From the NCBI GenBank assembly GCA_017590115.1, contig JAGGNK010013558.1, positions 19,134,992 to 19,198,991 of the forward strand: a DNA stretch of 64,000 nt. The letters run 5' to 3'. The notes beneath the pieces are model-generated. The model was not told where the DNA came from and ran no database searches. It was given only the letters and a program-made list of their open reading frames with translations. Shown here one piece after another: positions 1 through 11,865 of this stretch. Positions within the stretch are counted from its first letter, which is position 1. Each line of letters opens with the position of its first letter. The DNA comes from Montifringilla adamsi (taxonomy: Eukaryota > Chordata > Aves > Passeriformes > Passeridae). The position numbers were made by a program, and so were the translations under genes.

Positions 1-5
1 CGGCC

Positions 6-27
6 ACCCCCCCCCCCCCCCCCCCCC
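6..27. repeat. poly-C homopolymer at the window edge
   Basis: A run of 22 C residues opens the window. The complementary strand is poly-G and could fold into a quadruplex or cause assembly slippage. No function can be assigned. Confidence 0.9.
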
Positions 28-244
28 GGAAAACCCCAGCAGGGATTTTCCCCTTTGGGAAGCTCTCGGAGCCATCGCGCGGGTGCTGGGGTTGAATTCC
101 GGGGGTTTTTCCCGGGGCGGGGGATGCCCTCAGGAGCGTCTCCAGCAGCGATGCCAAAGTGCCAGCTTTAAACAGGGGGTGGGATTGGGTGGGATTGGAT
201 GGGAATGTGCCACTGGCCACCGAGCGTGTCCCACATCTCTGTTG

Positions 245-475
245 CTCCCAGTGTGGATGAGTTTCAGATGGGATATTGGGATGGAAATGTTCCCTGGGAG
301 GGTGGGGAGGGCTGGGAAGGAATTCCCAGAGCAGCTGTGGCTGCCCCTGGATCCCTGGCAGTGCCCAAGGCAGGATGGAGCACCCTGGGATGGTGGCAGG
401 TGTCCCTGCCCGTGGCAGGGGTGGCACTGGAAGGGCTCTAAGCTCCTTCCCACCCCAATTCCCGATTCCAGGCAG
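245..475 (+). mobile_element. CR1 LINE 3'-end fragment, sense orientation
   Basis: The segment runs through the typical order of an avian CR1 tail: a TTCCCTGGGAGGGTGGGGAG block, a CTGGATCCCTGGCAGTGCCC block, a block reading CCTGCCCGTGGCAGGGGTGG, and then GGCACTGGAAGGGCTCTAAG. This is the non-coding end of a 5'-truncated insertion. The assignment uses remembered CR1 consensus, and the subfamily is not determined. Confidence 0.8.
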
Positions 476-910
476 GCGCCAGGAGGTGGCGGCCGCAGCG
501 CCGCTCAGCCCCGCGCTGCCCTCCGGAGCCGCTTCCAGCGGAGCTTCTGCGCTCCTGCCCCGGGAAGTGCCCGGGCTGCCCCTGGGGGAGCACAGGCCGC
601 TCCCAGCCCGGGCAGAACGCGACATCTGCCCTCCCGAGGTGCCTGTCCCCGTCCCTCGGATGTCCCAGCACTGCCCGCAGCTCGCTGTCCCCGCACCAGG
701 GTGGCAGACAAGGACAGCACCGATCCCGCTGCCAGCCGGACTTTGTGCCCCGGCCACTTCTGCTGCTCGTTCCTCTATCGAGTCCCCAAATCAGCGCTTT
801 GGCCACGAGGATCCTGCGGGCGCTGTGCCCAAGCCCTGCCAGCGCCAAGGTAAATAAACGCCGATGTCCCTTCCTGCCAGCCCCGAGAGCCTCAGGAGCG
901 ATCCGTGCCC
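455..910. other. GC- and CpG-rich segment, no gene recognised
   Basis: About 450 bp following the CR1 tail are rich in C+G with scattered CpG, including a NotI-like GCGGCCGC at about 490. A donor-like CAAG followed by GTAAAT sits at 846-855. Several overlapping open frames cross it, but none matches a protein I recognise. It could be a small CpG island or an untranslated exon of an unidentified transcript. Nothing in the sequence settles this. Confidence 0.4.
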
Positions 911-1070
911 GGGGGGCGGCTCTGGCTGTCCCCAGCACCGGCCCCTTGGGAATGCATTCCAGCAGGATCTGCTCCATCACCTTCCCAGGGCGTCCTCTGG
1001 GCATCCTCCTCCTCTCCCACATCAGGGGCTTTTTCCCAGCCCAGCGCTGCTGTGACCCTTTGGGGACGAT

Positions 1071-1252
1071 CTCGTGGTCCCACAGGGATGCTGGCAGGAT
1101 CCTGGATGTGTTTGTCCAGGATCTGAGGAGAACCTGGAGGGTTCAAGTGTGACCAAAATGTTCTCGTGGTCCCACAGGGATGCTGGCAGGATCCTGCCCA
1201 CCCTGGATGTGTTTGTCCAGGATCTGAAGGGTTCGGCTGTGACCAAAATGTG
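1071..1252. repeat. Two-copy tandem duplication, about 92 bp unit
   Basis: CTCGTGGTCCCACAGGGATG begins at 1071 and again at 1163. Each copy continues through GGATGTGTTTGTCCAGGATC and ends near GTGACCAAAATG. Copy 2 has a short insertion. This is a local duplication in otherwise unique sequence. Confidence 0.85.
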
Positions 1253-3040
1253 CCGTGAGCTGTTGGCTGCCTGCAAAGGCAAAAAGTTTTTTTCTTGGGG
1301 AAAATCCCAGCTGTCTCAGGGTCTGGCTGAGGACAAGGTGATGTTTAGTCCTTGCCTGGCTGGAGGTTCCTCCTGCCTTCTCTTCATTTTTTTTGGAAAA
1401 CACATTTGAGTGACGATGTGTGTAGCTGGTGTCCTTTGGGTTGAAATCTGGCATTTTAGGGGTGAGTGTGAGCAGGACAGCGAGGAGCTGTGCATGAACA
1501 GAGGTGTCCACGTGTGAGGAGAGGTGGGTTTAATTAAATTGATTGAATTCTGGGTGCTAACATGACTTTTTGTGTGTTGCTCTGCTGTGGGAAGGGAGGG
1601 AGCAGAGCAGCCCTGCCTTGCTTACAGAATCACTTTTATTTTCACACAGCAAAGCAAACCCCGTGATTCTCCTGGAAATTGAAACCACATTTTCCAGGGG
1701 TTTTTTTCTTTTGCCCCTCAAAAGCTGACAATCCTTCCCTTTGATCTCCTTTCTGACTCTTAAAAAAGTTGTGGGATCTGCTCCTTTTGGAGGGATTGTT
1801 TTGGAGATCTTGCACCTTAAGACGCAATCATAAGATTTTGCATCTTATTTGATGTTATTTTGGAGGTCTCCAGGCTGAGCAGCTCCATCTCCTCCTCCTG
1901 CCCTCACAAGGGGGTGTTTCAGTCCCCCCCACCCTCGCAGTCACCCCCGGGCTGGCTCCAGGGGCTCCCTGTCCCTCCTGTCCCTGCAGGTCAGGGCTGA
2001 GTGGGGGCAGGATCCCCTCCCTGACCCCCTGGCACGGGTGGGAAATGCTGCAGAACTCCTGCCCAGGAGGAAAAACCCTTTGGAAGAGGCCAGAAGCACT
2101 TTTTGGGAATGCTTTGGAGCTGCCCTGGCTCTGGAATGGAGCTCAGCCTTGGGCTGGAAGGGCCATTAATGTCACCTTGCCCAGCCCTGCCTCGCAGGGG
2201 CCCTGCCAAGTCTGGCACGTTTTAATTTGCTCCTTTCCCAGGCATTCCTGGATTTATGGCTCCGCTCAGCCTGCATGGAAAGCTCCCTCCAGAGGGTCCC
2301 TCCACGCCATAACCTTTGTGGGCTCCCTGGAGGAAGCTGATGTGCTGATTCCCTGGAAGATTTCCACCTGAACAGGGGGTTTAGGCTGGATTTTGTGGGA
2401 ATTTGGGCTTTGGAAGCTGGCAGGAGATGTGTCTCTGGTGATTCTGCCTGAAGTTGGGGTTGTTACTCTGCTGCCAGCTTTGAAGGCTTCCTTGTTTTCA
2501 GGTAGGATGGATTTGGGAACATGCTAATTGTGTAAAAATGAAAGAGAAAAGGGGGAAAAAAAGGAGAAACGTGGGAGAAAATGGATTTTAGTAATTCCTG
2601 CACCACACTGAGGAGCACATTTGGAGCTGGTTACCACCTGCAGCACGTGGCCAAAGCAAACACAACCAGCCCGTCCAGCTTTGGCTGCGTGAGTGCCATA
2701 AACCACTGCAAGGGCATCCAGACTAGCACAGCCCTGGAACCACTTCCAGGATTAGGTCTTACTCCCTTGAAAAATAAACCTTGGCAAGAGCTCCGTTCTC
2801 CCCAATAAAAATTCCGTTTTCACAGCTCTAATCAAGTTTTCCAGAGCCGCGGTCCAAATGAGAAACTGCACACAGAATCTCCGACCCGGGAGAAGGAGAT
2901 GGAGCCTTGAATTTCAAGCTGTGCCAGGCTGGAAATTTCCAGAGTTCTCGGTGTCTCACCCATGGCAGAGCTGTGGAGTGTCCCAGGAAATCTGCTCCAG
3001 GCACAGCAAAGCTCTGCCACAACCAAATTCCCGCTGCCAG
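1253..3040. other. Intergenic sequence without recognised genes
   Basis: I see only short, unconvincing open frames and no splice-supported exon or known repeat. Base composition changes from GC-rich to mixed across the stretch. Confidence 0.5.
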
Positions 3041-3054
3041 GTGGGTGAGACTCC

Positions 3055-3395
3055 TCTGCAGGGCTCTTCAGGGAGAGCTGGGATTGTCCAGCCTGGAGGA
3101 GAAGAGAAGGTTCTGGAATATCTCAGAGCCCTTCCAGGGGCTCCAGGAGAGCTGGAGAGGGACTGGGGATGAGGGATGGAGGGACAGGACACAGGGAATG
3201 GCTTCAAATTGGAAAATGGGAAATTTGGGAAGGAATTGTTCCCTGGGAGGGGCTGGGATGGAATTCTCAGAGGAGCTGGGGCTGCCCCTGGATGTTCCCA
3301 AGACCAGGCTGGACACTGGGGCTCAGAGCAGCCTGGGATGGTGGAAGGAGTCTCTGCCCATGGAACTGGCCAGTTGCAGAATTCCATGATTCCAT
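3055..3395 (+). mobile_element. CR1 LINE 3'-end fragment, sense orientation
   Basis: Longer CR1 tail: CCTGGAGGAGAAGAGAAGG, then CTCCAGGAGAGCTGGAGAGG, GGACAGGACACAGGGAATGG, the TTCCCTGGGAGGGGCTGG block, and a TCTGCCCATGG block ending in GAATTCCATGATTCCATGA. That last piece matches the usual short terminal ATTCTATG-type repeat of CR1. The copy is diverged and non-coding. Confidence 0.88.
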
Positions 3396-3399
3396 GAAC

Positions 3400-5700
3400 T
3401 TGTCCATTGTGTGTGTCTGTGAGAGGAGGATCCGTACCACGCTGGATCTTCGTGTCTGAAGATGTTCAGAGACAAAAACCCCGGGTGAGGCTGGGGCTGA
3501 AATGCTCAGGTGGGCTCCCAGCTGTGGCAGCACGCTGGATTCTGTGGCACCAGGGCGTTCCAGAACACCTTTCATGGAGCTCTGGGCAGGAGAACAACGC
3601 GTAAAAATAACAGATGTGGCAAATCAGAACCTCGCTCCGAGAGCTCGCCGCAGCTCGGTTTTGTGAAAACAAGAGGCTGGGTTTAAATTGCTTTGGGTTT
3701 TTTTTTTTTTTTTTTTTTTTTTTCTCCAAGAAAACCTCCATGGGCAAAGAAATGATTGAAAGAAGGGGAAAAAGGCTAAAAGTGCAGATGGGGATTTGCC
3801 TAAATGGAGGTGAGATGGGACGGAGGGTTGAGCCTTGGAGAGCCCCTTGGTACCTGCAGGGAGATTTTCCTTCTGAGTTCCTGGGATGGATATCAAGGGA
3901 ATGAGGTAATCCAGTGTCCCACGAGCAATTGTCCTCCTGGGACATCCCTGTGGAAATGTGGCACTGCCTGAGGTTGGAAATGCAGGATGTGGCTGGGGTG
4001 TGGGTTCCACGTTGGTTTGTATTACTGCATTTTTATTTTTATTTTTTTTATTTTTATTTTTATTTATTGTAATTTTTCCTAACGAAGAACTGCTATTCCT
4101 GCTCCCATACCTTTGCCTGAGAGCCCCTTAATTTCCAAATGACAATAATTCAGAAGGAGGGAGGTTACATTTTCCATTTCAGGGGAGGCTCCTTCCTTCG
4201 CAGCCACCTGTCCTTTCAAACCAGGACAGCACCAGGACAGGGCTGGCACTGCTGGCTTGGACCGTTCTTGGAGGGATTTTCCAGCCTGATGATTCCCTGA
4301 TGGTCCCTTCTGCAAAACCTGCAGGTTTGGGATGAGCTGGGATACAGCAGGGGAGAACTGTGGCTGTATCCATGTTTTCCTGGGGTTTTCCAGGCTGGGC
4401 TGGCTCTGCAGCTCCTGGGAGGTGCTGGAAGCAGCAGTGTGGATTTTCCCCCAGGTCCTGCCGGGGCAGCAGCGCAGAAGGGACGGGCTGTGCCTGCCTG
4501 GCTGATAACGAGGAACAAACTCAATTAAGCACCACCAAAGCCCTCTGCTTGCCGTGGGACACGGCGTCCTGAGCGCCTCAAACCACACCCAGCCCTTCAA
4601 ACCACGGCAGTAATGGGATATTGCTGGGGGTTGGGTGGTTTTTTTGCTTTAATCCCATTTTTTTTTTGTTTTAAACCCTTTTCCTGGCCATCATTTTACA
4701 CATGATTTTTACTTGGAGATATGGGAACATCCCTGGTACAGCAGGTCCATCATAACCCTGCTTCACAGAGGGGAATTTGGCCTCCAGTCTGCTCCAGGAT
4801 GTGCCATTAATCCATAATTTATTGTTTGGGAGAGCCCAGATGTGAACACAGGAGCAGCCACTCCACAGCAATTTTGGCCAAGAGGTGCCAATTATTTCTT
4901 GGTAGCATTTGAAAGAATTTTGGATCCCCAGATGGGAGAAAACTGCAGGACATCTTCAATGGGAAGGGAAAAAACAGTGCTAACAGTCTGTCTTTATTAG
5001 CAGAGAAAAGAAAGATATTTTAGCTAAAGGCTTCCAACTTGAAAAAAGAAAAAGGAAAAAAAAAAAGAAAATTCAACTGGAAGAGAGAAGTTACTGTTTT
5101 GAAAGAGTTCACTGGGTGGAGACATCAAACAGAAAGGATCTTGTGTAATTCTGCTTTTTTGGTCTAATGCTAAATTCACTCCTTTATTCCTTGGCTTTCC
5201 CACAGGGAGATGGCTGAGGAATGCTCAGGAAAAAGCTGATTTTTGGAGAGGCTGGAAGCATGTGGCATCTCCCAGGATCGGCCCCAGCCACTGCTGCCTC
5301 TCATTTTTGTCCAGACAGCTGATATTCCCGAGCTCTTCCCACCCTCCAAGTCCTCTGCAAGTGTTAAGTGTTTTTTTGCATCCAGCACATGGAACAATAA
5401 CAGAGGACTTAATTTTCCCATCTGTCAACTCATCCTGAACAAATTGTACGTCTTTCTCTTCGCAGTGAAATCTCGGCTAAATTAAAAGCTTTAGTGTTCA
5501 TTTTCATGTAGCAGAGGTTCTGGAGGAAATTCTGTCATCACATTTCTGCCTGGGTTTTGTTTTTTCTTTTTTAAATTTTAATTTTCTTTTTTGAATGTGT
5601 TACCAGTGAGGGATGGTTTGTTTTTGGAACTTGGGTGGTGGCTCTGTCTGAGGTGTCCAGCTTTAAATTGTGCTGCTCCAAAGTAATGCTGAGCAGGTTG
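3400..5700. other. Intergenic sequence with homopolymer and T-rich tracts
   Basis: No gene recognised. A 26-base T run occupies 3698-3723, a TTTTTATTTTTA-type tract covers about 4025-4075, and an A-rich stretch covers about 5043-5072. The T run looks like the poly-A tail of a minus-strand retrocopy, but no source gene was recognised beside it. Confidence 0.5.
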
Positions 5701-5704
5701 AAGC

Positions 5705-6035
5705 CGGAATTATCATGGAATTCTGGAAGGATTGGGGCTGGAGGGACCTTAAATCCCATCCAGGCCCATGGCAGGGACAGCTTCCACTGTCCCAGGGGGC
5801 TCCAGCCTGGCCTTGGGCACTGCCAGGGATCCAGGGGCAGCCACAGCTTCTCTGGGAATTCCATCCCAGCCCTCCCCACCCTCCCAGGACACAATTCCTT
5901 CCCAAAATCCCATCCCTCCCTGCCCCCTGGCACTGGGAAGCCATTCCCTGTGTCCTGTTCCTCCAAGTCCCTCTCCTGGAGCAGCTTTGGGCTCCACCAG
6001 GAGCCTCCTTCTCTTCACCAGGCTGAAGTTTTGGG
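5705..6035 (-). mobile_element. CR1 LINE 3'-end fragment, antisense orientation
   Basis: Reading + it begins with ATGGAATTCTGGAAGGATTG and GGAGGGACCTTAAATCCCATC, passes CCATGGCAGGGACAGC, CTGCCAGGGATCCAGGGGCA and CCCTCCCCACCCTCCCAGG, and ends near TTCTCTTCACCAGGCTGAAG. That is the reverse complement of the CR1 tail. The long minus-strand open frames here are fortuitous. Confidence 0.9.
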
Positions 6036-6226
6036 GTACAAACGCCATGTGAAGGAAATCCAGGGTGAGGTTTTTTTGGAGATATTCCTGTGCTGCTGCA
6101 GAGCCCGAGGGCCGCGAGCCCGTGGGGACACCGCAGGTGCCACCCTGTCCTGCTGAGGGCACAGCCAGGCCGGGGAGAGCTGCTCCCTTCTCCCTCTGAC
6201 CCCGGGGCTGCAGCAGGGATGTCCCA

Positions 6227-6520
6227 AGAGGGGTTTGGGGTGGCACAAGAAGCGTTTTGGGCATCACAGGGCGCATTTTGGGTGGCACGAGAGGCGTTTT
6301 GGGTGTCCCAAGAGGGGTTTTGGGTGTCCCAAGGGGCATTTTGGGTGGCACAAGGGGGTTTTGGGTATCCCAAGAGGAGTTTGGGGTGTCCCAAGAAGCA
6401 TTTTGGGCATCACAGGGCGCATTTCAGGTGGCACAAGAGGCATTTTGGGTGTCCCAAGGGGCATTTTGGGTGGCACAAGAGGGGTTTTAGGTGTCACAAG
6501 AGGCATTTTGGGTGCAGAAA
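6227..6520. repeat. 21-bp minisatellite, about 14 copies
   Basis: Units such as TTTTGGGTGTCCCAAGAGGGG recur every 21 bp with variant centres (GTGTCCC, GTGGCAC, GCATCAC). Because 21 is divisible by three, open frames run through it on both strands and translate into seven-residue repeats. Those frames are artefacts of periodicity. Confidence 0.93.
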
Positions 6521-7149
6521 CCCCCTTTTCTCTCAGTTTTATTTCTTTGCAGATGCTGTCTGTCCTCTCCCTCCTGCTGTCCCAGCTTTGCCCAGCTGGC
6601 CGGCTCAGATAAGGGCTCCGGGGGCAGATAAGAAGTTCTTCTCCTCCCTCTTCTGGAGCAGCAGCAAACGGCGAGGCTGAGCTTTCACAGCCCTTAAACA
6701 CCCAGGAAAGTGAAACCAGTCCCACCCCCTCCCAGGCTCTGGGAAAAACATTTGTCAACGCAAATCCTTGGTGAGAGAAGTGAAATAATAACCAAAAAAA
6801 AAAAAAAAAATGTTGGTTGCCCTTCTCCTCAGCAGCCCTGAGCCACCCTTGAGGTTCCAGGGTAGGGTTACCTGGAGCAAAACCCAGTTCTGTGATGTGG
6901 CAAAGACACACCCTGCAGGAGACAGGTTGGAATTTGGCTCCGGAGCCGTTTTCTTGGGAAAACAAAAGGGTTTCTGTGACAGTGCAGAGCAAGTGCCAGC
7001 TCCAGGCTATGAACTCTCTCCAGCCCGTGGTAAGTGCAGGATGTTCCTCACAAGGTCCCTCCAAGCCAGCAGCAGCTTTTCCCACCCTTCCCCTTGCTTG
7101 AGTGCAAGGTGGTGACAAATCCCAGAAAACTGGGAGAATTTCAGGGCAA

Positions 7150-7735
7150 ATCAATGACTTCTGCTCCTTGCCTGGTGCTTGTCCCTCAGCGAGGCATTCC
7201 CAGGGGGCATCATGGATGCAGCAGGAGGCAGGGGCAGGAATCCTGAGGAGCTGTGGGAAGTGCCCACACCCATGATGAAGTAGAAGAGTTCTTGGGCTGA
7301 CCTGGAGCAGAGGCTGGGCAGAGTTACAGAATAAAGTAGGGATTTACTACAAGGATCTCCTCCATGGATCCACCTTGAGCAGCACAAGAGCCCAGCCAGG
7401 GCTGCCCCCAAGATGAACCCAAATGGTCCCAAAATGCACGATGGTCACGGGGTCTCTCCCTGGGATCAGTTCTGCTCCATGTGCACATTGCAGTTCATTG
7501 TCCAGTTCCAGCTGCAGCCCCTGCAGTCCCATCCTTGTTTTCCTCTCTTCATCCCACGCTGTTTGTGCTCTTGGGCTGAGATTTGGATCATTTGTCCTTG
7601 GTGCCCAGCTGGAGCAGGAATTGTTTTGTCTCCCTGCTCTGTGCAGAGCTCACCATCCCCAATGTGAAGCCCAGACCCACACACTAAAGCAGCACAGAAC
7701 CTGAGAAATACAAAATCTAAACCTGAGGCATCAGG
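7150..7735 (-). mobile_element. Dispersed LTR-like repeat, minus-strand copy
   Basis: Its reverse complement matches 46925-47285 closely over roughly 400 bp. Shared blocks include CAGGTTCTGTGCTGCTTTAG, CAGCTGGGCACCAAGGACAA, GAACTGCAATGTGCACATGG and GTGACCATCGTGC. The style resembles songbird ERVL-type LTRs as I remember them, but exact TG...CA ends are not visible. The copy lies between minisatellites in intergenic DNA. The family name is uncertain. That it is a dispersed repeat is clear from the second copy. Confidence 0.7.
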
Positions 7736-7739
7736 AGGA

Positions 7740-8149
7740 AGGGCAGAGGCAGCTCCTGCCTGGCTCAGGGTGCTGGGAGCTGCTGGTGCCTCCAGCCAGG
7801 ATCCAGGCAGGATCTCTGGAGCAGATCTGGAGCAGATCAGGGTCAGGTATTTATTTTTTGCTGGCTGGTGCTGCAGCAGGGTCAATGCTGATGTCAGGAC
7901 AAGGGATGTTGTCTCCCCTGGTGGGGCCGAGGCTGTGCTCGCAGTGATGTGAGGGGAAGGGGCAGGAAAAGCTGCGGAGGGTTTGGGTCAGAGCTGCGCA
8001 CAAAAGGCTCTTTGTGCCCAGAGCTGACAGTGACAAATAAAGAGGAACCTGTTGATCTAGGAGAGAAATGGAGGATTATGGAGAGATCACGTGGGGAGGA
8101 AAAGACCTTGGCTGTTTGTCTGGCTGTCAGTCTGGGCCATCATTAAAGC
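7740..8149. other. Intergenic sequence, nothing recognised
   Basis: Mixed-composition sequence between the LTR-like element and the AT-rich block. It holds no convincing open frame or repeat match. Confidence 0.4.
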
Positions 8150-8745
8150 GCTTCACTTAAATTAAATTAAAAAACCAAATTAATATACAAAAAACTCTTA
8201 AAACTTTAAACCTAGAAATTAAAACTTAAACACAAAATTTAATATAAAACCTTAAAAACACCTTCTAAACTTAAATATTAAAAAAATATATAAATTTATA
8301 ATTTAAAATAAAACCATGTTAAGCTAAATTTTAAAAAATTAAATCTTAAAATATAAAAAATAAAAGAACTACAAAAATAAAAATTAAAATACGATGATAT
8401 ATAAATATGATATAGTATAGACTTATGTATAGAAATATTAATATATGTAAATAATATGCAATAATAATGTAATTGTAATAATAGCAATATGAAATATTAT
8501 GTGATTATATTGATATAAGTAAATATATATTATATATTATATTTATATAATTTATGTATATAATTTATATAAGTATTAAAATATAAAAATTATATATATA
8601 ATTTATTTCTATAATATACTTATATAATTACATATATAATAATATAAATATATATATATTATGAATTAAAACACAATAAATTTATATCTCATAACATAAT
8701 TAAGTATTTGGACTATAACATAAACATAACCTCCAAACTTAGCCT
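8150..8745. repeat. AT-rich low-complexity block, about 600 bp
   Basis: The first half (8150-8400) is A-rich with almost no G on the + strand, built from variants of TTAAAAC and ATAAAA. The second half (8400-8700) becomes alternating TATATA with a 9-12 base rhythm. The edges are abrupt against normal sequence. It may derive from expanded poly-A or microsatellite seeds. No coding function. Confidence 0.9.
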
Positions 8746-9952
8746 CCAACATGCAGCTGGAGCTCCCGTGCTGGTTTCCCCAGCAGAGCGCTCTGCTGCC
8801 CGGCCCCAGCCAGCCGGGAGGCGTCAGGACCAGAACCAACGTTTGCAAACCCCTCTGAAGGCAGCAGCAAGGCTCAGCCCCGCCGCCTGCCCATAAATCC
8901 AGGACACAAAGCAAAGCCGGTAACAAAACGCCTGTAACGCAGCAAAGTTCCTGGAAGGAGCCCAAAAGCCGTGTCTAACGCTAATAATAAGCGTATTTCC
9001 CAAAGGTAACATTTGATTTCCCTCCAAAACGAAATGTATTTGAAGCTCTGCCTGGCTGGGGTTGTATAGGAGATTAACTGGGGCGCTTTAATGTGTGCCT
9101 GAGTTTGTAAAGCCTTCAGCCAGCTCTGGAGGAGCTGCCCCAGTCCTGACAAGACCCAAAACCACTTCCCAGATCATGTGGTGTTTTCCACAGCAAGCCT
9201 GGAAAAATCCAGGGAAGGGCTTTGGGTTTGTGGCACGCACATCTGGCGAGCCGGAGCCCGGAGCGGCGAGCGCAGAGCACGCTGACCAGAAATATTTGTG
9301 CTGAGCATCGATGGGCTGCCCAAAACGACCTCCAGAGCCTGTGCAGAGCACCGAGAGCTTCTAAAAAATCTATCCCAGCCCATTATGTGCTGGAATGCAT
9401 CCGAGTGCACCAGTGCCCGGAGACTCTGCTCAGGGAGACCGATGGAAACGGGTGGGATTTGGGATAAATCAGGGTTGTTGGGGCAGGGGGGATTTGGGAT
9501 AAATCACAACAGAATGCTTTCCCCTGTTTTATTTCTTTGTCTTGGTTTATTTATCTTGGTTTCTTTGTCTTGATTTCTTTATCTTTCCAGCTGGGGGAGG
9601 GCCCTGGCTGCCCCGTGAGCGTTTGCAATCAATGCAGATAATGCACTTGGAAGTGCTCTCTCCTTTACTGGTTTTCCGTAAATTGCTGGGCGCAGCTTCC
9701 CAGGGATAATGGCAGAGCTGTGCCTGTGCCAGCAAGGATTGACTTCCAAATGAAAAAGGAGAGTGCAGCTCCTTGGGATGGTTTAGTCTGGGAGCTCCCG
9801 ACGGGGTTCCACCTCTTCTTCCCGTGGAACAGAGCGTTCCTCCCTTCCCTGGAGTTTATCCCAAAGACACAACAAACCCAAACAATCCTCCTCCTCCTCT
9901 TCCTGGAAGTGCCAGCTCAGGGAGGTCTGGAGTCCCCAGCCCTGGATGCTGA

Positions 9953-10015
9953 GCTTCCAGAATCCTGGAATGGTTTGGCTTGGAAGGCACCTCAAAGCTC
10001 TCCTCGTCCTCCACA
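9953..10015 (-). mobile_element. Short CR1-like fragment, antisense
   Basis: The motif TCCTGGAATGGTTTGGCTTG followed by GAAGGCACCTCAAAGCTC matches the outermost CR1 3' end in reverse. A similar scrap occurs at 13317-13360, with GGAATGCTTCGGCCGGGGAGG in its place. Both are too short to place in a subfamily. Confidence 0.55.
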
Positions 10016-10089
10016 TCGTCCCAGGTGTCCAAGGAATTCTGGATGTGGCACTCAGGTGACAAGGTGGGGATGGGGCACAGCCTGGACCC

Positions 10090-10855
10090 CATGACCTGTA
10101 AGGGCTTTTCCAACCTCAGGGATTCTGGAATTCCTGCTCACCAACCAGAGCCTTTTTCCAAGCGCTGCTCTTCCCTCCCCCATCCTGATTTTCCACCCTG
10201 GTAGTGGGTGATACATTCCCAGAAAAGCTGGATTAGGCCTAGCTTCCAATTAGCCTCATTAAAAGTATAAAATAATAATTCATCATTCAAAGTGTAAACT
10301 AATAATTCCTCGTTCCAAATTGGTTTGCCATGGACAGCCCTGCCAGGGATTTAGTGCATGGTACTGGAGTGGGGGCTCAGCTTTTCTTTTAAAGCTATTT
10401 TCTAACTGGAGGCAGCTCTATTTATGTGATTTGGGAGGGCAATTTTTGGGACTCAATGACCTTGGAGGGTTTTTCCAACCTCAGGGATCCTGGAATTCCT
10501 GCTCACCAACCAGATCCTTCTTCCAAGCACTGCTTTTCCTTCCCCCTTTGCCATCCTGATTTTTCACCCTGGTTGTGGTGGATTAGGTTTAGGATCCAAT
10601 TAACTAGTTTAAAATAGGTCAAATTAATTCGTTTAAAAGTATAAACTAACAATTCCTCATTAAAAAATACAAACAAATAGTTCCTCATTCACAATATAAA
10701 TTAATAATTCCTTGTTCCAAGTTGGTTTTCCATGGACAGCCCCACCAGGGATTTAGTGCCTGATACTGGAGCTGGGGTTCAGCTTTTTTTTAAATACTAT
10801 TTTTTAAACTGCAGGCAGCTCTATTTATCCATGCTTTGGGAGAGTAATTTAATGG
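10090..10855. repeat. Diverged two-copy tandem duplication, about 360-400 bp
   Basis: The copies start near 10090 and 10449. Both contain CAACCTCAGGGAT, GGAATTCCTGCTCACCAACC, CCATGGACAGCCC and GGGATTTAGTGC, in the same order. Copy 2 has extra AT-rich sequence in the middle. Divergence is substantial, so the event is old. Confidence 0.85.
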
Positions 10856-11328
10856 GTAAATATAATCTTTATTAATATTTTCTTTGTTAACTCAGTGATG
10901 TTGGTAAAGAGCTTTGAAGATGAAAGCGCTGTGTGCAATAAATATTAACGTTATTCCAACTTATTTGAATGTTGCCAGCATTCCAGCTCCAACATCTTTC
11001 ATCCAAGAATCTCAAAGTGCTTTTCCAAATGTTAATTAATTTCCTCTCAGCAGTCCAGGGAGACACCTTTTATCAGCAGCATCTTCCTTTCCCCGAGGAG
11101 TTGTTCCGAGTGCATTTTACCCCACGGATTTGGGCAAACACAGGGAATGTGGCAGGAGATTTTTGGGATTGATCCAAGAATTCCAGCCTCCCGTTTTCCC
11201 AGCCCTGCTGCCTGACAGCATTCCCTTCCTGGGAGTGGGGTGTGACACTCAGCTGCTTTTATTGGTGGCTCTTGAAAGGAAAAAAAAACCAGACAAGGAT
11301 CACAAACCCCACCCAGGGCAGGGGAGGA

Positions 11329-11865
11329 AATGAAACTCTTCCAGATCAGGATGATCCCAATCAGGAATCCAGGAATTCTTCAGGATTTTTGATGGGAAGG
11401 AGGAAACAATGGGATCTTGAGTCAGAACCTCGTAGTTCTTATTTCAAGGACCATTATAATGAAAATGTTTTCTGAAATGCAGCACAGGGGAAGATCTGAG
11501 CTGAAGGAAATGAAACTCTTCCAAATCAGGATGCTCACAGCCAGGAATCCATGAATTTTCAGGATTTTTTATCTGCCAGATGAAATCTTGGTGGGATGTT
11601 GAGTCAGGATCTTGTAATTCTTATTTGAAAGGCCATTAAAATGGAAATATTTTCTCAGTGAAGATCTGAGCTGAAGGAAATGGAACTCTTCCAAATCAGG
11701 ATGATCCCAGTAAGGGATCCACCAATTTCCAGGATTTTAATGTTTCATTTTTTGATTTTTCAGGAGGAAATCTTGATGGGATGTCGAGTCAGGACCTCGT
11801 AGTTCTTATTTAAAATGGAAATATTTTCTGAAATGCAGCACAGGTGAAGATCTGAGCTGCAGAGA
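11329..11865. repeat. Three-copy tandem repeat, about 170-180 bp unit
   Basis: GAAATGAAACTCTTCCAGAT (11329) recurs with small changes at 11507 and 11677. Each unit continues with an ATCAGGATG block, CAGGATTTT, GAGTCAGGA..., a GTAGTTCTTATTT block, and ATGCAGCACAGG followed by GAAGATCTGAGCTG. No gene is involved. Confidence 0.88.

Noticed and set aside
83..853. 256-codon frame near the left edge
   Set aside because: It crosses a CR1 tail and a GC-rich segment where stops are rare by composition. No recognisable protein and competing frames on both strands.
3698..3723. Processed pseudogene tail at the 26-base T run
   Set aside because: No retrocopied coding sequence or target-site duplication was recognised beside it.
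6264..7154. 296-codon and 243-codon minus-strand frames around 5663-7154
   Set aside because: They combine the 21-bp array with antisense CR1 or unique sequence, with no family resemblance and no splice or promoter context.
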